Shown here: piece by piece, positions 37,501 through 47,126 of the stretch
Layout of the letters: each line of letters starts with the position of its first letter
How positions within the stretch are numbered: position 1 is the first letter of the stretch
Source of the DNA: Chitinophagaceae bacterium
GTDB lineage: Bacteria; Bacteroidota; Bacteroidia; Chitinophagales; Chitinophagaceae
Direction: 5' to 3'
Assembly: GCA_004028795.1 (NCBI GenBank)
Contig: SAIW01000007.1
Span: forward strand, 1 to 64,000
Length of the DNA: 64,000 nucleotides
Program-made: the position numbers and the translations under genes
The notes under the pieces: generated by a model
Databases searched by the model: none
Told to the model about the DNA's origin: nothing
The model's input: the letters and a program-made list of their open reading frames with translations, nothing else

Positions 37501-38129
37501 TGAGTTTTGAAGCTGAACATATTTATAAAATTTTATTTGCATTTGCAGCAGGTGCTTTACTTGGATTTGAAAGAGAATTCAGGAGTAAACCGGCGGGTTT
37601 ACGTACTATGATTTTAATCAGCGTTGGCTCTTGTTTATTTAGTATACTATCTTCTACATTTGTTACTAATAGCGATAGAATAGCATCTAATATTGTTACA
37701 GGTATTGGCTTTATTGGTGCCGGTGTAATTTTTAAAGAAGGTATCAGTATAAGGGGAATTACTTCTGCAGCAACTATTTGGATATCCGCTGCAATAGGCA
37801 TGACCATTGGGTTTGGATATTATGGCTTAGCATTAATAGTTGTTGCTTTGGTATTAACAACATTGGTTGTTTTATCTAAGTTAGAAGAGTGGTTAGATAA
37901 TGTGCATCAAAACAAATTGTATGTAATTCACATTAATGCTGAAGACTATTCAGTAGATGAATTAGAAACCGCAATGCAAAACATGAACATTTATTTTGTT
38001 CGCTATAAAGTTGTAAAAAACAACAGAGAGTTAATTATTAATTATAAGATTGAAACGAAAAGAAATAATCATGAAAAGCTGAATGAGTTTCTTATTCAGA
38101 ATAAAAAAGTTATAGCGTTTGAATTGTAG
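37500..38129 (+). CDS. MgtC/SapB-family membrane protein
   Basis: The 209-aa protein has four hydrophobic segments in the first 135 residues, with the MgtC signature LGFEREFRSKPAGLRTMILI, GIGFIGAGVIFKEGISIRGITSAATIW in parts. A soluble C-terminal ACT-like part (residues 140-209) follows. MgtC proteins are linked to Mg2+ limitation and ATP synthase control in pathogens. The 1-nt overlap with the beta-CASP gene suggests coupled translation. It ends 1 nt from the convergent ribBA. Confidence 0.88.
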   Translation: MSFEAEHIYKILFAFAAGALLGFEREFRSKPAGLRTMILISVGSCLFSILSSTFVTNSDRIASNIVTGIGFIGAGVIFKEGISIRGITSAATIWISAAIGMTIGFGYYGLALIVVALVLTTLVVLSKLEEWLDNVHQNKLYVIHINAEDYSVDELETAMQNMNIYFVRYKVVKNNRELIINYKIETKRNNHEKLNEFLIQNKKVIAFEL

Positions 38130-38130
38130 T

Positions 38131-39333
38131 TTAATCTTTCAAAATTTCGTGACCTAATTTATCCCGCTTGGTTTGTAAATATTTTTCATTGAAAGGGTTG
38201 GGTTTAATTTCAATAGGCACTATTTCAACTATTTCTAAGCCATAACCCTTTAATGCTGCACGTTTGCGGGGGTTGTTACTCATTAATTTCAATTTGGTAA
38301 CACCCAGATGCCTTAACATTTGTGCACCCACACCGTAATCTCTTTCATCCATTCCAAAACCTAAATGAATATTAGCTTCAACAGTATCTAAACCTTCTTC
38401 CTGCAATTTGTATGCTTTTAATTTATTCATTAAGCCGATACCACGTCCTTCCTGATTCATATATAATATTACACCTTTACCTTCTGCCTGTACCATTTGC
38501 ATTGCTTTGTGTAACTGCTCGCCACAATCGCAACGGAAACTTCCTAAAATATCTCCTGTAAAACAACTGCTGTGCACTCTTGTTAAAACAGATTCGTCGT
38601 TTTTCCATTCCCCTTTAATTAATGCTAAATGTTCTCCACCCGTCATTTTTTCTTTAAAGGCAACTAATTTAAAGACACCGTATTTAGTTGGCATTTCAAC
38701 ACGAACAACTTCTTCAATTAAGCTATCTTCTTTTAAACGGTATTCAATTAAATCTTTTATAGAGATAACTTTAAGATTGAATTTTTTTGCAATCTCAACC
38801 AATTGCGGAAGTCTTGCCATAGTTCCATCCTCATTCATTACTTCCACCAAAACCCCTGATGGATAAAGTCCTGCCAATCTTGGTAAATCTATTGATGCTT
38901 CTGTGTGACCCGCTCTTCTTAAAACACCTCCATTTTTTGCTTTCAATGGAAAAATATGCCCCGGCCTTCCTAAGTCTTCAGGTTTTGTATGGGGGTTGAT
39001 TAATGCTAAAACAGTTTTAGAACGATCCGGAGCTGAAATACCTGTTGTTGTTTCAGCACTAATTAAATCTACCGAAACGGTAAATGCAGTTTCGTGCCGG
39101 GAAGTATTTGATTGAACCATAGATTGTAAATCCAATTCCCTGCAACGTTCTTCTGTTAAAGCTACACAGATTAAACCACGGGCCTCTTTGCTCATAAAAT
39201 TAATTACTTCTGGCGTGGCAAATTCAGAGGCTATAATTAAATCGCCTTCATTTTCACGGTCTTCATCATCAACTACAATAATCATTTTACCGTTGCGTAT
39301 ATCCTCAATTCCTTCTTTAATAGTATGGAGCAT
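38131..39333 (-). CDS. ribBA: Bifunctional DHBP synthase / GTP cyclohydrolase II
   Basis: Makes the two precursors of riboflavin from ribulose-5-phosphate and GTP. The 400-aa protein has an N-terminal RibB domain ([31 protein letters not shown]) and a C-terminal RibA domain with the zinc site [18 protein letters not shown] and the GTP site [19 protein letters not shown]. All key motifs are intact. No FMN riboswitch is seen upstream. Confidence 0.96.
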   Translation of the reverse strand: MLHTIKEGIEDIRNGKMIIVVDDEDRENEGDLIIASEFATPEVINFMSKEARGLICVALTEERCRELDLQSMVQSNTSRHETAFTVSVDLISAETTTGISAPDRSKTVLALINPHTKPEDLGRPGHIFPLKAKNGGVLRRAGHTEASIDLPRLAGLYPSGVLVEVMNEDGTMARLPQLVEIAKKFNLKVISIKDLIEYRLKEDSLIEEVVRVEMPTKYGVFKLVAFKEKMTGGEHLALIKGEWKNDESVLTRVHSSCFTGDILGSFRCDCGEQLHKAMQMVQAEGKGVILYMNQEGRGIGLMNKLKAYKLQEEGLDTVEANIHLGFGMDERDYGVGAQMLRHLGVTKLKLMSNNPRKRAALKGYGLEIVEIVPIEIKPNPFNEKYLQTKRDKLGHEILKD

Positions 39334-39350
39334 AAAAATAAATTCGGCTG

Positions 39351-39358
39351 CAAAGATA
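39351..39358 (-). promoter_or_regulatory. Candidate -7 box of ribBA
   Basis: On the minus strand TATCTTTG fits TAnnTTTG and lies 17 nt before the ribBA ATG. A matching -33 TTG at proper spacing is not evident, so this is tentative. Confidence 0.4.
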
Positions 39359-39577
39359 GTTGCCGCAGCAAAGGAGTATAAAATTGCTTCAAAATGATTT
39401 TCTTTTTCGAAAAGAGGGTTTGGAGAGTTATTGATTATGAGGAAAGTAAATGTTAATAGAATGTTGCAATTTCAATTAGATAATTTACTTTATTTGCATT
39501 TTAATTCTGTAGAGTTGCAGTAAAGAGATGATTTTTTGCTCAACCGTAATTTTGAATTTTTAAAACCAAACACGCAT

Positions 39578-42500
39578 ATGAGTAAAAGACTATTAACTAT
39601 TTTATGTTTGTTGATAGCAAGTATCAGTGCAATCAAGGCACAGGAAACTACATCTGATATTCAAGGTATTGTAACAACAGATGGCAAAGCCGGTATTGCA
39701 GGTGCAAATGTTACAGCAATTCATCAACCAACTGGTACGAAATACGTAACCAGTACCCGTAAAGATGGTAGGTTTAACTTAGCTAACGTAAAAGTTGGCG
39801 GCCCGTATGTTATTACTGTTTCTTTTGTTGGGTACAAGGAAGAAAAAATTGAAAATGTATTCCTAAGTTTAGGTCAGGAGTTTAAAGCTGACTTTAAATT
39901 GATTGAAACAGCAACAGTTTTAAAAGATGTTGTTGTAAACACTACTAAAAGACAGGATAAGATTTTTAGTACAAGTCGTAATGGTACGCAGGAAGTGATT
40001 ACCAGAACTCAGATTGAACAGTTACCAACAATTAATCGTTCTATTCAGGATTTCGTAAAATTAGAGCCCACCGCTAACGGATTAAATATTGGTGGTAGAA
40101 GTAACCAATATAATAACATGACAGTAGATGGAGCTAACTTCAACAACTCATTCGGTTTATCTTCTGTTTTAGGTGGTCAAACAAACTCTCAACCAATCAG
40201 TTTAGAAGCAATTGACCAGATTCAGGTGAATGTTTCTCCTTACGATGTAAGACAAGGTGGTTTTTCAGGTACAGGTATTAATACTGTAACTAAAAGTGGT
40301 ACCAATCAGTTCAAAGGAACGGTTTATACTTATTTCAAAAACCAAAATACACAAGGTTACCACGTAGGTGATGTTGATGCTCCTAAAACAGACTTAACTT
40401 ATACAATTAAGGGGTTTTCTTTAGGTGGTGCATTTGTAAAGAATAAATTATTCTTCTATGTAAGTGCAGAACAAGTAAGACAATCTTTACCTGCAACAAG
40501 TATTGTACCTTCTGATGCAAGCCATACACCGGGCGGTAACGTATCAATTGCAAACGCAGATACATTAACAGCAATTGCTAATTTCTTAAAAAGTAAATTT
40601 AATTATGATCCGGGTGCTTTTACAGGTTATAATTTTAATACTAACAGTGATAAGCTAACTGCTAAATTAGATTGGAATATCAATACTCATAATACTTTAA
40701 CGATAAAATACAACTACCTGAAATCAAGTGCTGACCAATTTGCGAGCACCAGCAGACCAGGTGGTAGTGTAGGAGCTGTAAGTACTAAAACCGGTGGTCA
40801 GCCTGGTACTAACTCAATGCCTTTTTTCGGAAGCGGTTATGTTATAAATAATAATTTTAATATCTTTATTGCGGAATTAAATACGCGTTTTAGCAATAAA
40901 GCTTCTAACAAATTGCAAGTTGGGTACACCGCTTTAAGAGATTTTCGTGCTCCACATTCCAGTTCTTCTACGTTCCCATTGGTTGATATTTTGTATAATG
41001 GTAATATTTATACAACTTTTGGATACGAACCATTTACATACAACAACGTACTTAATACGGATGTTTATCAATTCTCAGACATTTTTACATTGTATAAAGG
41101 AGCCCATGAGATTACTTTAGGTACACAAGATTATTACAGAAAATATCAAAACGCTTTTGCTCCGGGATATCAGGGAAGCTATCAGTTTAACTCTTTAACT
41201 GAATTTTATAATAGTGTAAATAATGGTACAGCAAATACCGGTACTTATTATCTTCAATATTCTGCTTTGCCTAATGGCGAATTTCCTTGGGCATATGCAG
41301 GTTCTACAGAATTGGGCTTTTTTGCACAGGATAAATGGCGTATGACAAAAGATTTTACTTTAACTTATGGAGTAAGATTAGATTATACAATTTATAAACA
41401 GGCATTTACAGACAACCCATATTTTGATGCATTAACATTCAAAGATGGTGCAACTTATAATATTGGACAAGCTCCTAAAAATGTTCCTATCTTCTCTCCA
41501 AGAGTTGGTTTTAACTGGGATATCTTGGGAGATAAAAGCCTTCAATTACGTGGTGGTGTTGGTGTTTTCTTAGGTCCTCCGCCATTTGTATGGTTAAGTA
41601 ATCAGGCAAGTAATAACGGTATTCAATTTGGTTCTTTTACAAAAACAGGTGTTGTATTTAACCAAGATCCGAATGCTTACAGACCATCCGGTGCAAGTGC
41701 CAATACATCATACAGTGCTGCTATAACTGCATCAAATTTCAAATATCCTACGGTGTTAAAAGGAAATTTGGCTTTAGATAAGAGATTTGCGGGTAACTGG
41801 ATACTAACTGTAGAAGCTGCTTATAACAGAGATATTAACGCTGTAAACTATGCAAATATTAATTTAAATGAAAGTAATGGATATGCATTGAACAATGGTC
41901 CAGATCATAGAACCCGTTTCTTAACTACTGTTTCTACAAGTAATAAATATTATTACAGCGGTGCATCCTTAGCAAATCCTAACATCGGTAATGCTATTTT
42001 AATGAATAATAACTCATTAGGTTTTAGTGGTTATGCTACTGTAAGAATTCAAAAAACTGTAAAGAACTTTACGGGTTCATTATCTTATACTTACAGCATG
42101 GCTATGAACGCTGCTGAAGGTGGAAGTACTGCTTCTTCTTTATGGAGTGCTGTAGCCGTTAGTACACAAGACCCTAACGCTGCAAATGTTGGTTACGCTT
42201 CATACAACCAGCCACATCGTGTAACAGCTTATGCTTCTTATAAATTTAACTATGCTAAACATTTTTCAACTTCAATTGGTGGATTCTTTGAAATTGCAAA
42301 TAATGGTACAGCTTCATACGTTTATAATGGAGATTTAAATGGAGATGGTAACGCAGGTAATGATTTAATTTATATACCAAGAAATGCAAGTGAAATTAAT
42401 TTAGTAAAAGTTGGTTCTGGTGGTAACGGAACAGGAGCATCTTCCGACCCGAGAACACCTGCTCAAATCTGGAGCCAGTTGGATGCATTTATTAATAATT

Positions 42501-42880
42501 CTCCTTACTTAAAAAAACATAGAGGTGAATACGCTGAAAGAAATGCTGTAGTTCTTCCATATTATAATAAATTCGATTTGAATATTACACAAAATATTTA
42601 TTTCGGCTCAGGAAAAGATATACATACACTTCAGTTTTCAGTTGATTTGATTAATGCCGGCAACTTCTTTAATAGAAATTGGGGAATTACTCAAACAACA
42701 ACTGTAACCAACTTCTTAAAATATGAAGGTTTGGGTACAACTCCAGGTAATACTGCAACACCGGCATTCTCATTCCCTTACTTAACAGGTACTACACCAT
42801 TTGATGCACCTTTTACTAATAGTTCAGGTATAGGTTCACGTTGGCAAATGCAGTTTGGTATTAGATATTTATTTAATTAA
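39578..42880 (+). CDS. TonB-dependent receptor, Oar/CarboxypepD_reg type (copy 1)
   Basis: The 1100-aa outer-membrane protein has a signal peptide (MSKRLLTILCLLIASISAIK). A carboxypeptidase-regulatory-like domain follows at about 25-115 (VTAIHQPTGTKYVTSTRKDG), then a plug with DVRQGGFSGTGINTVTKSGT and a long beta-barrel ending in GIRYLFN. It resembles Oar-type receptors and has no SusD partner, so the substrate is unknown. ATG 39578 gives the signal peptide; the ORF begins upstream at TTG 39536. Followed by an almost identical paralogue. Confidence 0.9.
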   Translation: MSKRLLTILCLLIASISAIKAQETTSDIQGIVTTDGKAGIAGANVTAIHQPTGTKYVTSTRKDGRFNLANVKVGGPYVITVSFVGYKEEKIENVFLSLGQEFKADFKLIETATVLKDVVVNTTKRQDKIFSTSRNGTQEVITRTQIEQLPTINRSIQDFVKLEPTANGLNIGGRSNQYNNMTVDGANFNNSFGLSSVLGGQTNSQPISLEAIDQIQVNVSPYDVRQGGFSGTGINTVTKSGTNQFKGTVYTYFKNQNTQGYHVGDVDAPKTDLTYTIKGFSLGGAFVKNKLFFYVSAEQVRQSLPATSIVPSDASHTPGGNVSIANADTLTAIANFLKSKFNYDPGAFTGYNFNTNSDKLTAKLDWNINTHNTLTIKYNYLKSSADQFASTSRPGGSVGAVSTKTGGQPGTNSMPFFGSGYVINNNFNIFIAELNTRFSNKASNKLQVGYTALRDFRAPHSSSSTFPLVDILYNGNIYTTFGYEPFTYNNVLNTDVYQFSDIFTLYKGAHEITLGTQDYYRKYQNAFAPGYQGSYQFNSLTEFYNSVNNGTANTGTYYLQYSALPNGEFPWAYAGSTELGFFAQDKWRMTKDFTLTYGVRLDYTIYKQAFTDNPYFDALTFKDGATYNIGQAPKNVPIFSPRVGFNWDILGDKSLQLRGGVGVFLGPPPFVWLSNQASNNGIQFGSFTKTGVVFNQDPNAYRPSGASANTSYSAAITASNFKYPTVLKGNLALDKRFAGNWILTVEAAYNRDINAVNYANINLNESNGYALNNGPDHRTRFLTTVSTSNKYYYSGASLANPNIGNAILMNNNSLGFSGYATVRIQKTVKNFTGSLSYTYSMAMNAAEGGSTASSLWSAVAVSTQDPNAANVGYASYNQPHRVTAYASYKFNYAKHFSTSIGGFFEIANNGTASYVYNGDLNGDGNAGNDLIYIPRNASEINLVKVGSGGNGTGASSDPRTPAQIWSQLDAFINNSPYLKKHRGEYAERNAVVLPYYNKFDLNITQNIYFGSGKDIHTLQFSVDLINAGNFFNRNWGITQTTTVTNFLKYEGLGTTPGNTATPAFSFPYLTGTTPFDAPFTNSSGIGSRWQMQFGIRYLFN

Positions 42881-42900
42881 TTTAAGAATACTAAGTAAAT

Positions 42901-42935
42901 AAAAGCCGCTCCAAAATTTTGAAGCGGCTTTTTTA
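42901..42935 (+). terminator. Terminator of TonB receptor copy 1
   Basis: A 16-bp stem with one mismatch (42901-42916 with 42917-42932) has a core matching the copy-2 terminator except for that base, then T's. It separates the two receptor genes. Confidence 0.85.
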
Positions 42936-43060
42936 TTTTAACGAGCTGCTTTTGTTTGCTAAAAAAGAAGCATCTCATTTTTTAATACAAGCATAATATA
43001 AGAGTTACCGCTAAAAAGACTTAGACAGGCAACTTTGCACATTCAAAACTTAAACACATT

Positions 43061-46000
43061 ATGAGCAAAAAACTACTATCAGTCCTTGTTTTGTTAATGT
43101 TTAGTTTCAGTGTTTTTGCACAGGAAACCACATCAGACATTCAGGGTACGGTTACAGATGGCAAAAGCACAGTAACAGGTGCTATTATTACAGCCATTCA
43201 CTTACCAACAGGTACTAAGTATGTAACTACTTCACGTAAAGACGGGCGTTACAATTTACCTAACTTAAAAGTTGGCGGTCCTTATGTTATCACTGTTTCT
43301 TTTTTAGGGTATAAAGAAGAAAAACAAGAGAACGTTTTTTTAGCCTTAGGTCAAGAGTTTAAAGCTGACTTCTCTATCACTCCTAAAACAAATGATTTAA
43401 AAGAAGTTGTTGTTACAGGAACAAGACAAGACAGGGTTTTTAATAACAACAGAACAGGTAGCCAGGAAGTAGTAAACAGAACACAAATCGAAAGATTACC
43501 AACTATTAACCGTTCATTGCAAGACTTTACCAAATTAGAGCCTACTGCAAATGGTTTAAGTTTTGGTGGAAGAAGCAATCAGTATAATAACGTTACAGTT
43601 GACGGAGCTAATTTCAACAACTCATTCGGGTTGTCAGGAACATTAGGCGGTCAGACAAGTTCACAACCCATCAGTATAGATGCTATTGAGCAAATTCAGG
43701 TAAACGTTGCTCCATACGATGTTAGACAAGGTGGTTTCTCAGGTGCTGGTATTAACAGTGTTACCCGCAGCGGCACCAATCAGTTTAAAGGCTCTGTTTA
43801 TACATATTTTAAGAATGAAAATAGTCAGGGTTATAAAGTTGGTAATGTTGAACTTGCAAAAACACCACTTACCTATAATTTAAAAGGTGCAACTTTAGGT
43901 GGTGCCATTATTCAAAATAAATTATTCTTCTTTGTAAGTTATGAACAGGTAAGACAGGAATTACCGGCGACCAGCTTTATTGCTTCAGATGCAACACATC
44001 CGGTAGCTGCTGGTAGTGTATCTGCTGCAAATGCTGATACATTAACTCAGTTGGCTAATTTCTTGAAAACGAAATTCAATTACGACCCGGGTCAGTTTCA
44101 GGGTTATACTCAAAAAACAGAAAGCAATAAGTTAACAGCTAAGATTGATTGGAACATTAACCCGAAAAATACTTTAACATTAAAGTATAACTATCTTAAA
44201 TCTTTTGCTGATCAGTTCGCAAGTACCAGCAGAAATGGTTTTACAGGATTTATTTCAGGTGGTCAACCGGGTAATTTCTCTATGCCGTTTCAGGGAAGTG
44301 GTTACAGAATCAATAACAACTTCGACATTTTTATCGCTGAATTAAACACTCGTTTCAGCAACAAATGGGTTAATAAGTTTCAGGCGGGTTATACACGTTT
44401 AAGAGATTTCCGTACTTCTCAGGGTAGTTCTCAAACATTTCCATTAGTTGATATTTTAAGCGGTAATAATATTTATACAACTTTTGGGTATGAGCCGTTT
44501 ACTTATAATAACTTATTAAATACAGATGCTTACCAGATTTCTGATATTGTTACGCACTATGTAGGTAAGCATGAATTAATTTTCGGTACACAAAATTATT
44601 TCAGAAAGTATAAAAACGGATTTGCTCCGGCTTATCAGGGTATCTACCAGTTTAACTCTCTTACAGATTTTTATAACAGTGTAAATAACGGTACTTCTGC
44701 TGCAAGATATGCGGTACAATATTCTGCGTTGCCAGATGGTTCTTTTCCTTTCGCAGCTATTGGCGTGAATGAATACGGTTTTTTTGCACAAGATAAATAC
44801 AGAGTAAATAATAAGTTAACTGTTACTTATGGTTTACGTGTTGACATCTCTGCTTACAAAGGGAACTTAGATCAAAACCCATATTTCGCTGCATTAACCT
44901 TCCCTGACGGCAATAAATATGATGTAGGTAAATTGGCAAAAACAACGGCATTATTTTCTCCGAGAATTGGTTTCAACTACGATGTTTTTGGTGATAAAAC
45001 CTTACAGGTTCGTGGTGGTTCAGGTATTTTTGCTGGTCCACCTCCATTTGTATGGATTAGTAATCAGGCAAGTAACAATGGTGTGCAATTCGGTGCAAAA
45101 ATTCTTACATCAGGCGTACCTTTCAATGCCAACCCCGATGCATACAGACCAACAGCAGGAGCTGCTAATACAAGCTATGGTATTAACGTAACAGATAATA
45201 ACTTTAAAAATCCTACAGTATTAAAAAGCAGTTTAGCAATTGATAAGAAATTTAAAGGCGATTGGGTTGTAACTGTTGAAGGAACGCATACAAGAGATAT
45301 TAATGCAGTGTACTACTCAAACATTAACTTAAATGAAAATATTACTCAGGCAACTGTAATGAATGGTGGAGCAGCAAGCAATGCTACTGTTGGTGCAGAC
45401 CAACGTGTACGTTATGCTACAGCACCAGGTTCTAACAGAGCAGTATTTTATGGTGCAGGTGGTGCATCTGTTACTAACCCAAACCTTACTACTGCTATCT
45501 TAATGAAAAATACAACTAAAGGTTACAGCTATACTTTAACGGGAAGAGTACAAAAAACATATAAAGACTTCTTCTTTAGTGTAGCTTATACTTATGCTCA
45601 AAGCCAAAATACTGCTGAAGCGGGTAGCACTGCCGGTGGTTTATGGAGTGGCCGTGCAGTTAAAGGCGATCCTAATACACCAAACTTAGCTAATGCAAGC
45701 TGGTATCAACCGCACAGAATTGTAGCTTTTGCATCTTATAAACTTTCATACGCTAAATATTTTTCAACAACTTTCGGGGCATTTTATGAAGCTGCACCAA
45801 ATGGTGTTACATCTTACATGTATAGCAATGATTTTAATAACGATGGTAATATTAACGACTTGATTTATATTCCACGCAATCAAAGCGAAATTAACTTGGT
45901 TAAAGTAGGTTCCGGTGGTTTAGGTACAGGTACAAGTTCAGACCCACGTACTGCCAATCAAATCTGGGCTCAGTTAAACAATTTTATCAGCCAGGATAAA

Positions 46001-46372
46001 TATTTGAACAGCCATAGAGGACAGGTAGCAGATGCGAATGCAGTAGTTTTTCCTTTCTTCAAAAAATTGGATTTAAATATAACTGAGGATATTTCAATTA
46101 AAACCGGCAAAACAAGACATACATTGAGATTCTCTTGGGATATTTTGAACGTTGGAAATTTATTAAACAAAGATTGGGGTTTATTGAAAGTACCAACCAA
46201 AAGTAACTTCTTGACTTATGAAGGGTTAAGTGCAGATGGTAAAACACCTTCTTTCTCATTTCCTTATTTAGATGCCACAAACCAAGTTCCTGTAGTTAAC
46301 AGTTTCAGCAATAGCACAAGCATTGGTAGCCGTTGGCAAATGCAGTTTGGTTTTAAATACTTATTCAATTAA
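43061..46372 (+). CDS. TonB-dependent receptor, Oar/CarboxypepD_reg type (copy 2)
   Basis: The 1103-aa paralogue of the preceding gene has the same domain order: signal peptide ending FSVFA, CarboxypepD-like domain, plug (DVRQGGFSGAGINSVTRSGT), and a barrel ending QFGFKYLFN. Long stretches match copy 1 almost exactly (YGRRSNQYNN-like GGRSNQYNN, VDGANFNNSFGLS), while extracellular loops differ in length and sequence. This suggests tandem duplication followed by loop divergence. It has its own upstream gap and its own terminator. Confidence 0.9.
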   Translation: MSKKLLSVLVLLMFSFSVFAQETTSDIQGTVTDGKSTVTGAIITAIHLPTGTKYVTTSRKDGRYNLPNLKVGGPYVITVSFLGYKEEKQENVFLALGQEFKADFSITPKTNDLKEVVVTGTRQDRVFNNNRTGSQEVVNRTQIERLPTINRSLQDFTKLEPTANGLSFGGRSNQYNNVTVDGANFNNSFGLSGTLGGQTSSQPISIDAIEQIQVNVAPYDVRQGGFSGAGINSVTRSGTNQFKGSVYTYFKNENSQGYKVGNVELAKTPLTYNLKGATLGGAIIQNKLFFFVSYEQVRQELPATSFIASDATHPVAAGSVSAANADTLTQLANFLKTKFNYDPGQFQGYTQKTESNKLTAKIDWNINPKNTLTLKYNYLKSFADQFASTSRNGFTGFISGGQPGNFSMPFQGSGYRINNNFDIFIAELNTRFSNKWVNKFQAGYTRLRDFRTSQGSSQTFPLVDILSGNNIYTTFGYEPFTYNNLLNTDAYQISDIVTHYVGKHELIFGTQNYFRKYKNGFAPAYQGIYQFNSLTDFYNSVNNGTSAARYAVQYSALPDGSFPFAAIGVNEYGFFAQDKYRVNNKLTVTYGLRVDISAYKGNLDQNPYFAALTFPDGNKYDVGKLAKTTALFSPRIGFNYDVFGDKTLQVRGGSGIFAGPPPFVWISNQASNNGVQFGAKILTSGVPFNANPDAYRPTAGAANTSYGINVTDNNFKNPTVLKSSLAIDKKFKGDWVVTVEGTHTRDINAVYYSNINLNENITQATVMNGGAASNATVGADQRVRYATAPGSNRAVFYGAGGASVTNPNLTTAILMKNTTKGYSYTLTGRVQKTYKDFFFSVAYTYAQSQNTAEAGSTAGGLWSGRAVKGDPNTPNLANASWYQPHRIVAFASYKLSYAKYFSTTFGAFYEAAPNGVTSYMYSNDFNNDGNINDLIYIPRNQSEINLVKVGSGGLGTGTSSDPRTANQIWAQLNNFISQDKYLNSHRGQVADANAVVFPFFKKLDLNITEDISIKTGKTRHTLRFSWDILNVGNLLNKDWGLLKVPTKSNFLTYEGLSADGKTPSFSFPYLDATNQVPVVNSFSNSTSIGSRWQMQFGFKYLFN

Positions 46373-46388
46373 TTGATAGTAAGTAAAC

Positions 46389-46422
46389 AAAAGCCGCTTC
46401 AAAATTTTGAAGCGGCTTTTTT
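46389..46422. terminator. Bidirectional terminator of TonB receptor copy 2
   Basis: A perfect 32-nt palindrome (46389-46420) with flanking A and T runs lies between the receptor gene and the convergent barrel gene. It is nearly identical to the terminator at 42901. Confidence 0.88.
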
Positions 46423-46442
46423 ATTTCAACAATGTTTAAGAA

Positions 46443-47063
46443 TTATTTCCTTTTTTCATGCAGATAAAAATTAAATCCTGCTCTGAAAATTGGTAAAGCT
46501 TGATTGTTATAATCTCTGTAAGGAGAATAAATATCCGTATTCAAATCAATTAATATAGCTGTATAAAAACTACTTTGTCCAACAATTCTTTGAGTATAAC
46601 CAACACCCGCTAAGAAACTATTTGCGTTAGTAGTTAATGAAGATGATTGATTATTATTCATGTTTAAAAAATTATACTTAATCCAATTGGTTTCTAATTG
46701 ACCTTGCAGGAATAAAAAAGGAATCGGATAAACTCTTACAAATGGCCCTCCGCCATAATTAAAGCTTCTTTGTCTAACATTATTATTGTAAAAAGGGTCT
46801 GCACGCATTGAAGTATAATTAAGATTAATTGCCAAACCGGCATCTAACCAATTAGTTAATGAATAACCGACTTCAGGAGTGCCGCCTATATTAAAGCTGT
46901 AATTGCTGAAACCCAAAGCAAGGCTTCCGCCAACAAACATGCGGTTTATATCAAAGCCTTTTTTTATAGGTGTAGGCTCTTTATATGTAGGAGGTACATT
47001 TCTTTGTGCTGAAATAAAACTGACAGCAATTGAACTGACAGCAAGTAAGATTATTTTTTTCAT
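46443..47063 (-). CDS. Predicted outer-membrane beta-barrel protein
   Basis: The 206-aa protein has a signal peptide (IILLAVSSIAVSFISA) followed by alternating beta-strand-like segments rich in aromatic and Gly residues (MFVGGSLALGFSNYSFNIGG, FNYGGGPFVRVYPIPFLFLQ) and a terminal FRAGFNFYLHEKRK. This pattern fits a small eight-stranded porin-like barrel. I do not recognise a characterised family; function unknown. Confidence 0.7.
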   Translation of the reverse strand: MKKIILLAVSSIAVSFISAQRNVPPTYKEPTPIKKGFDINRMFVGGSLALGFSNYSFNIGGTPEVGYSLTNWLDAGLAINLNYTSMRADPFYNNNVRQRSFNYGGGPFVRVYPIPFLFLQGQLETNWIKYNFLNMNNNQSSSLTTNANSFLAGVGYTQRIVGQSSFYTAILIDLNTDIYSPYRDYNNQALPIFRAGFNFYLHEKRK

Positions 47064-47126
47064 ACAGTAATTTAAATAAGATTATTAAAAGATGCCAAAG
47101 CAACAATAAATAAAAGCAGCTAACTG

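Noticed and set aside
39334-39577. FMN riboswitch before ribBA
   Set aside because: No conserved multi-stem FMN aptamer could be recognised, and the candidate promoter lies only about 12 nt before the start codon.
39578-46372. SusC/SusD polysaccharide utilisation locus
   Set aside because: No SusD, glycoside hydrolase or regulator is near; the receptors look Oar-like.
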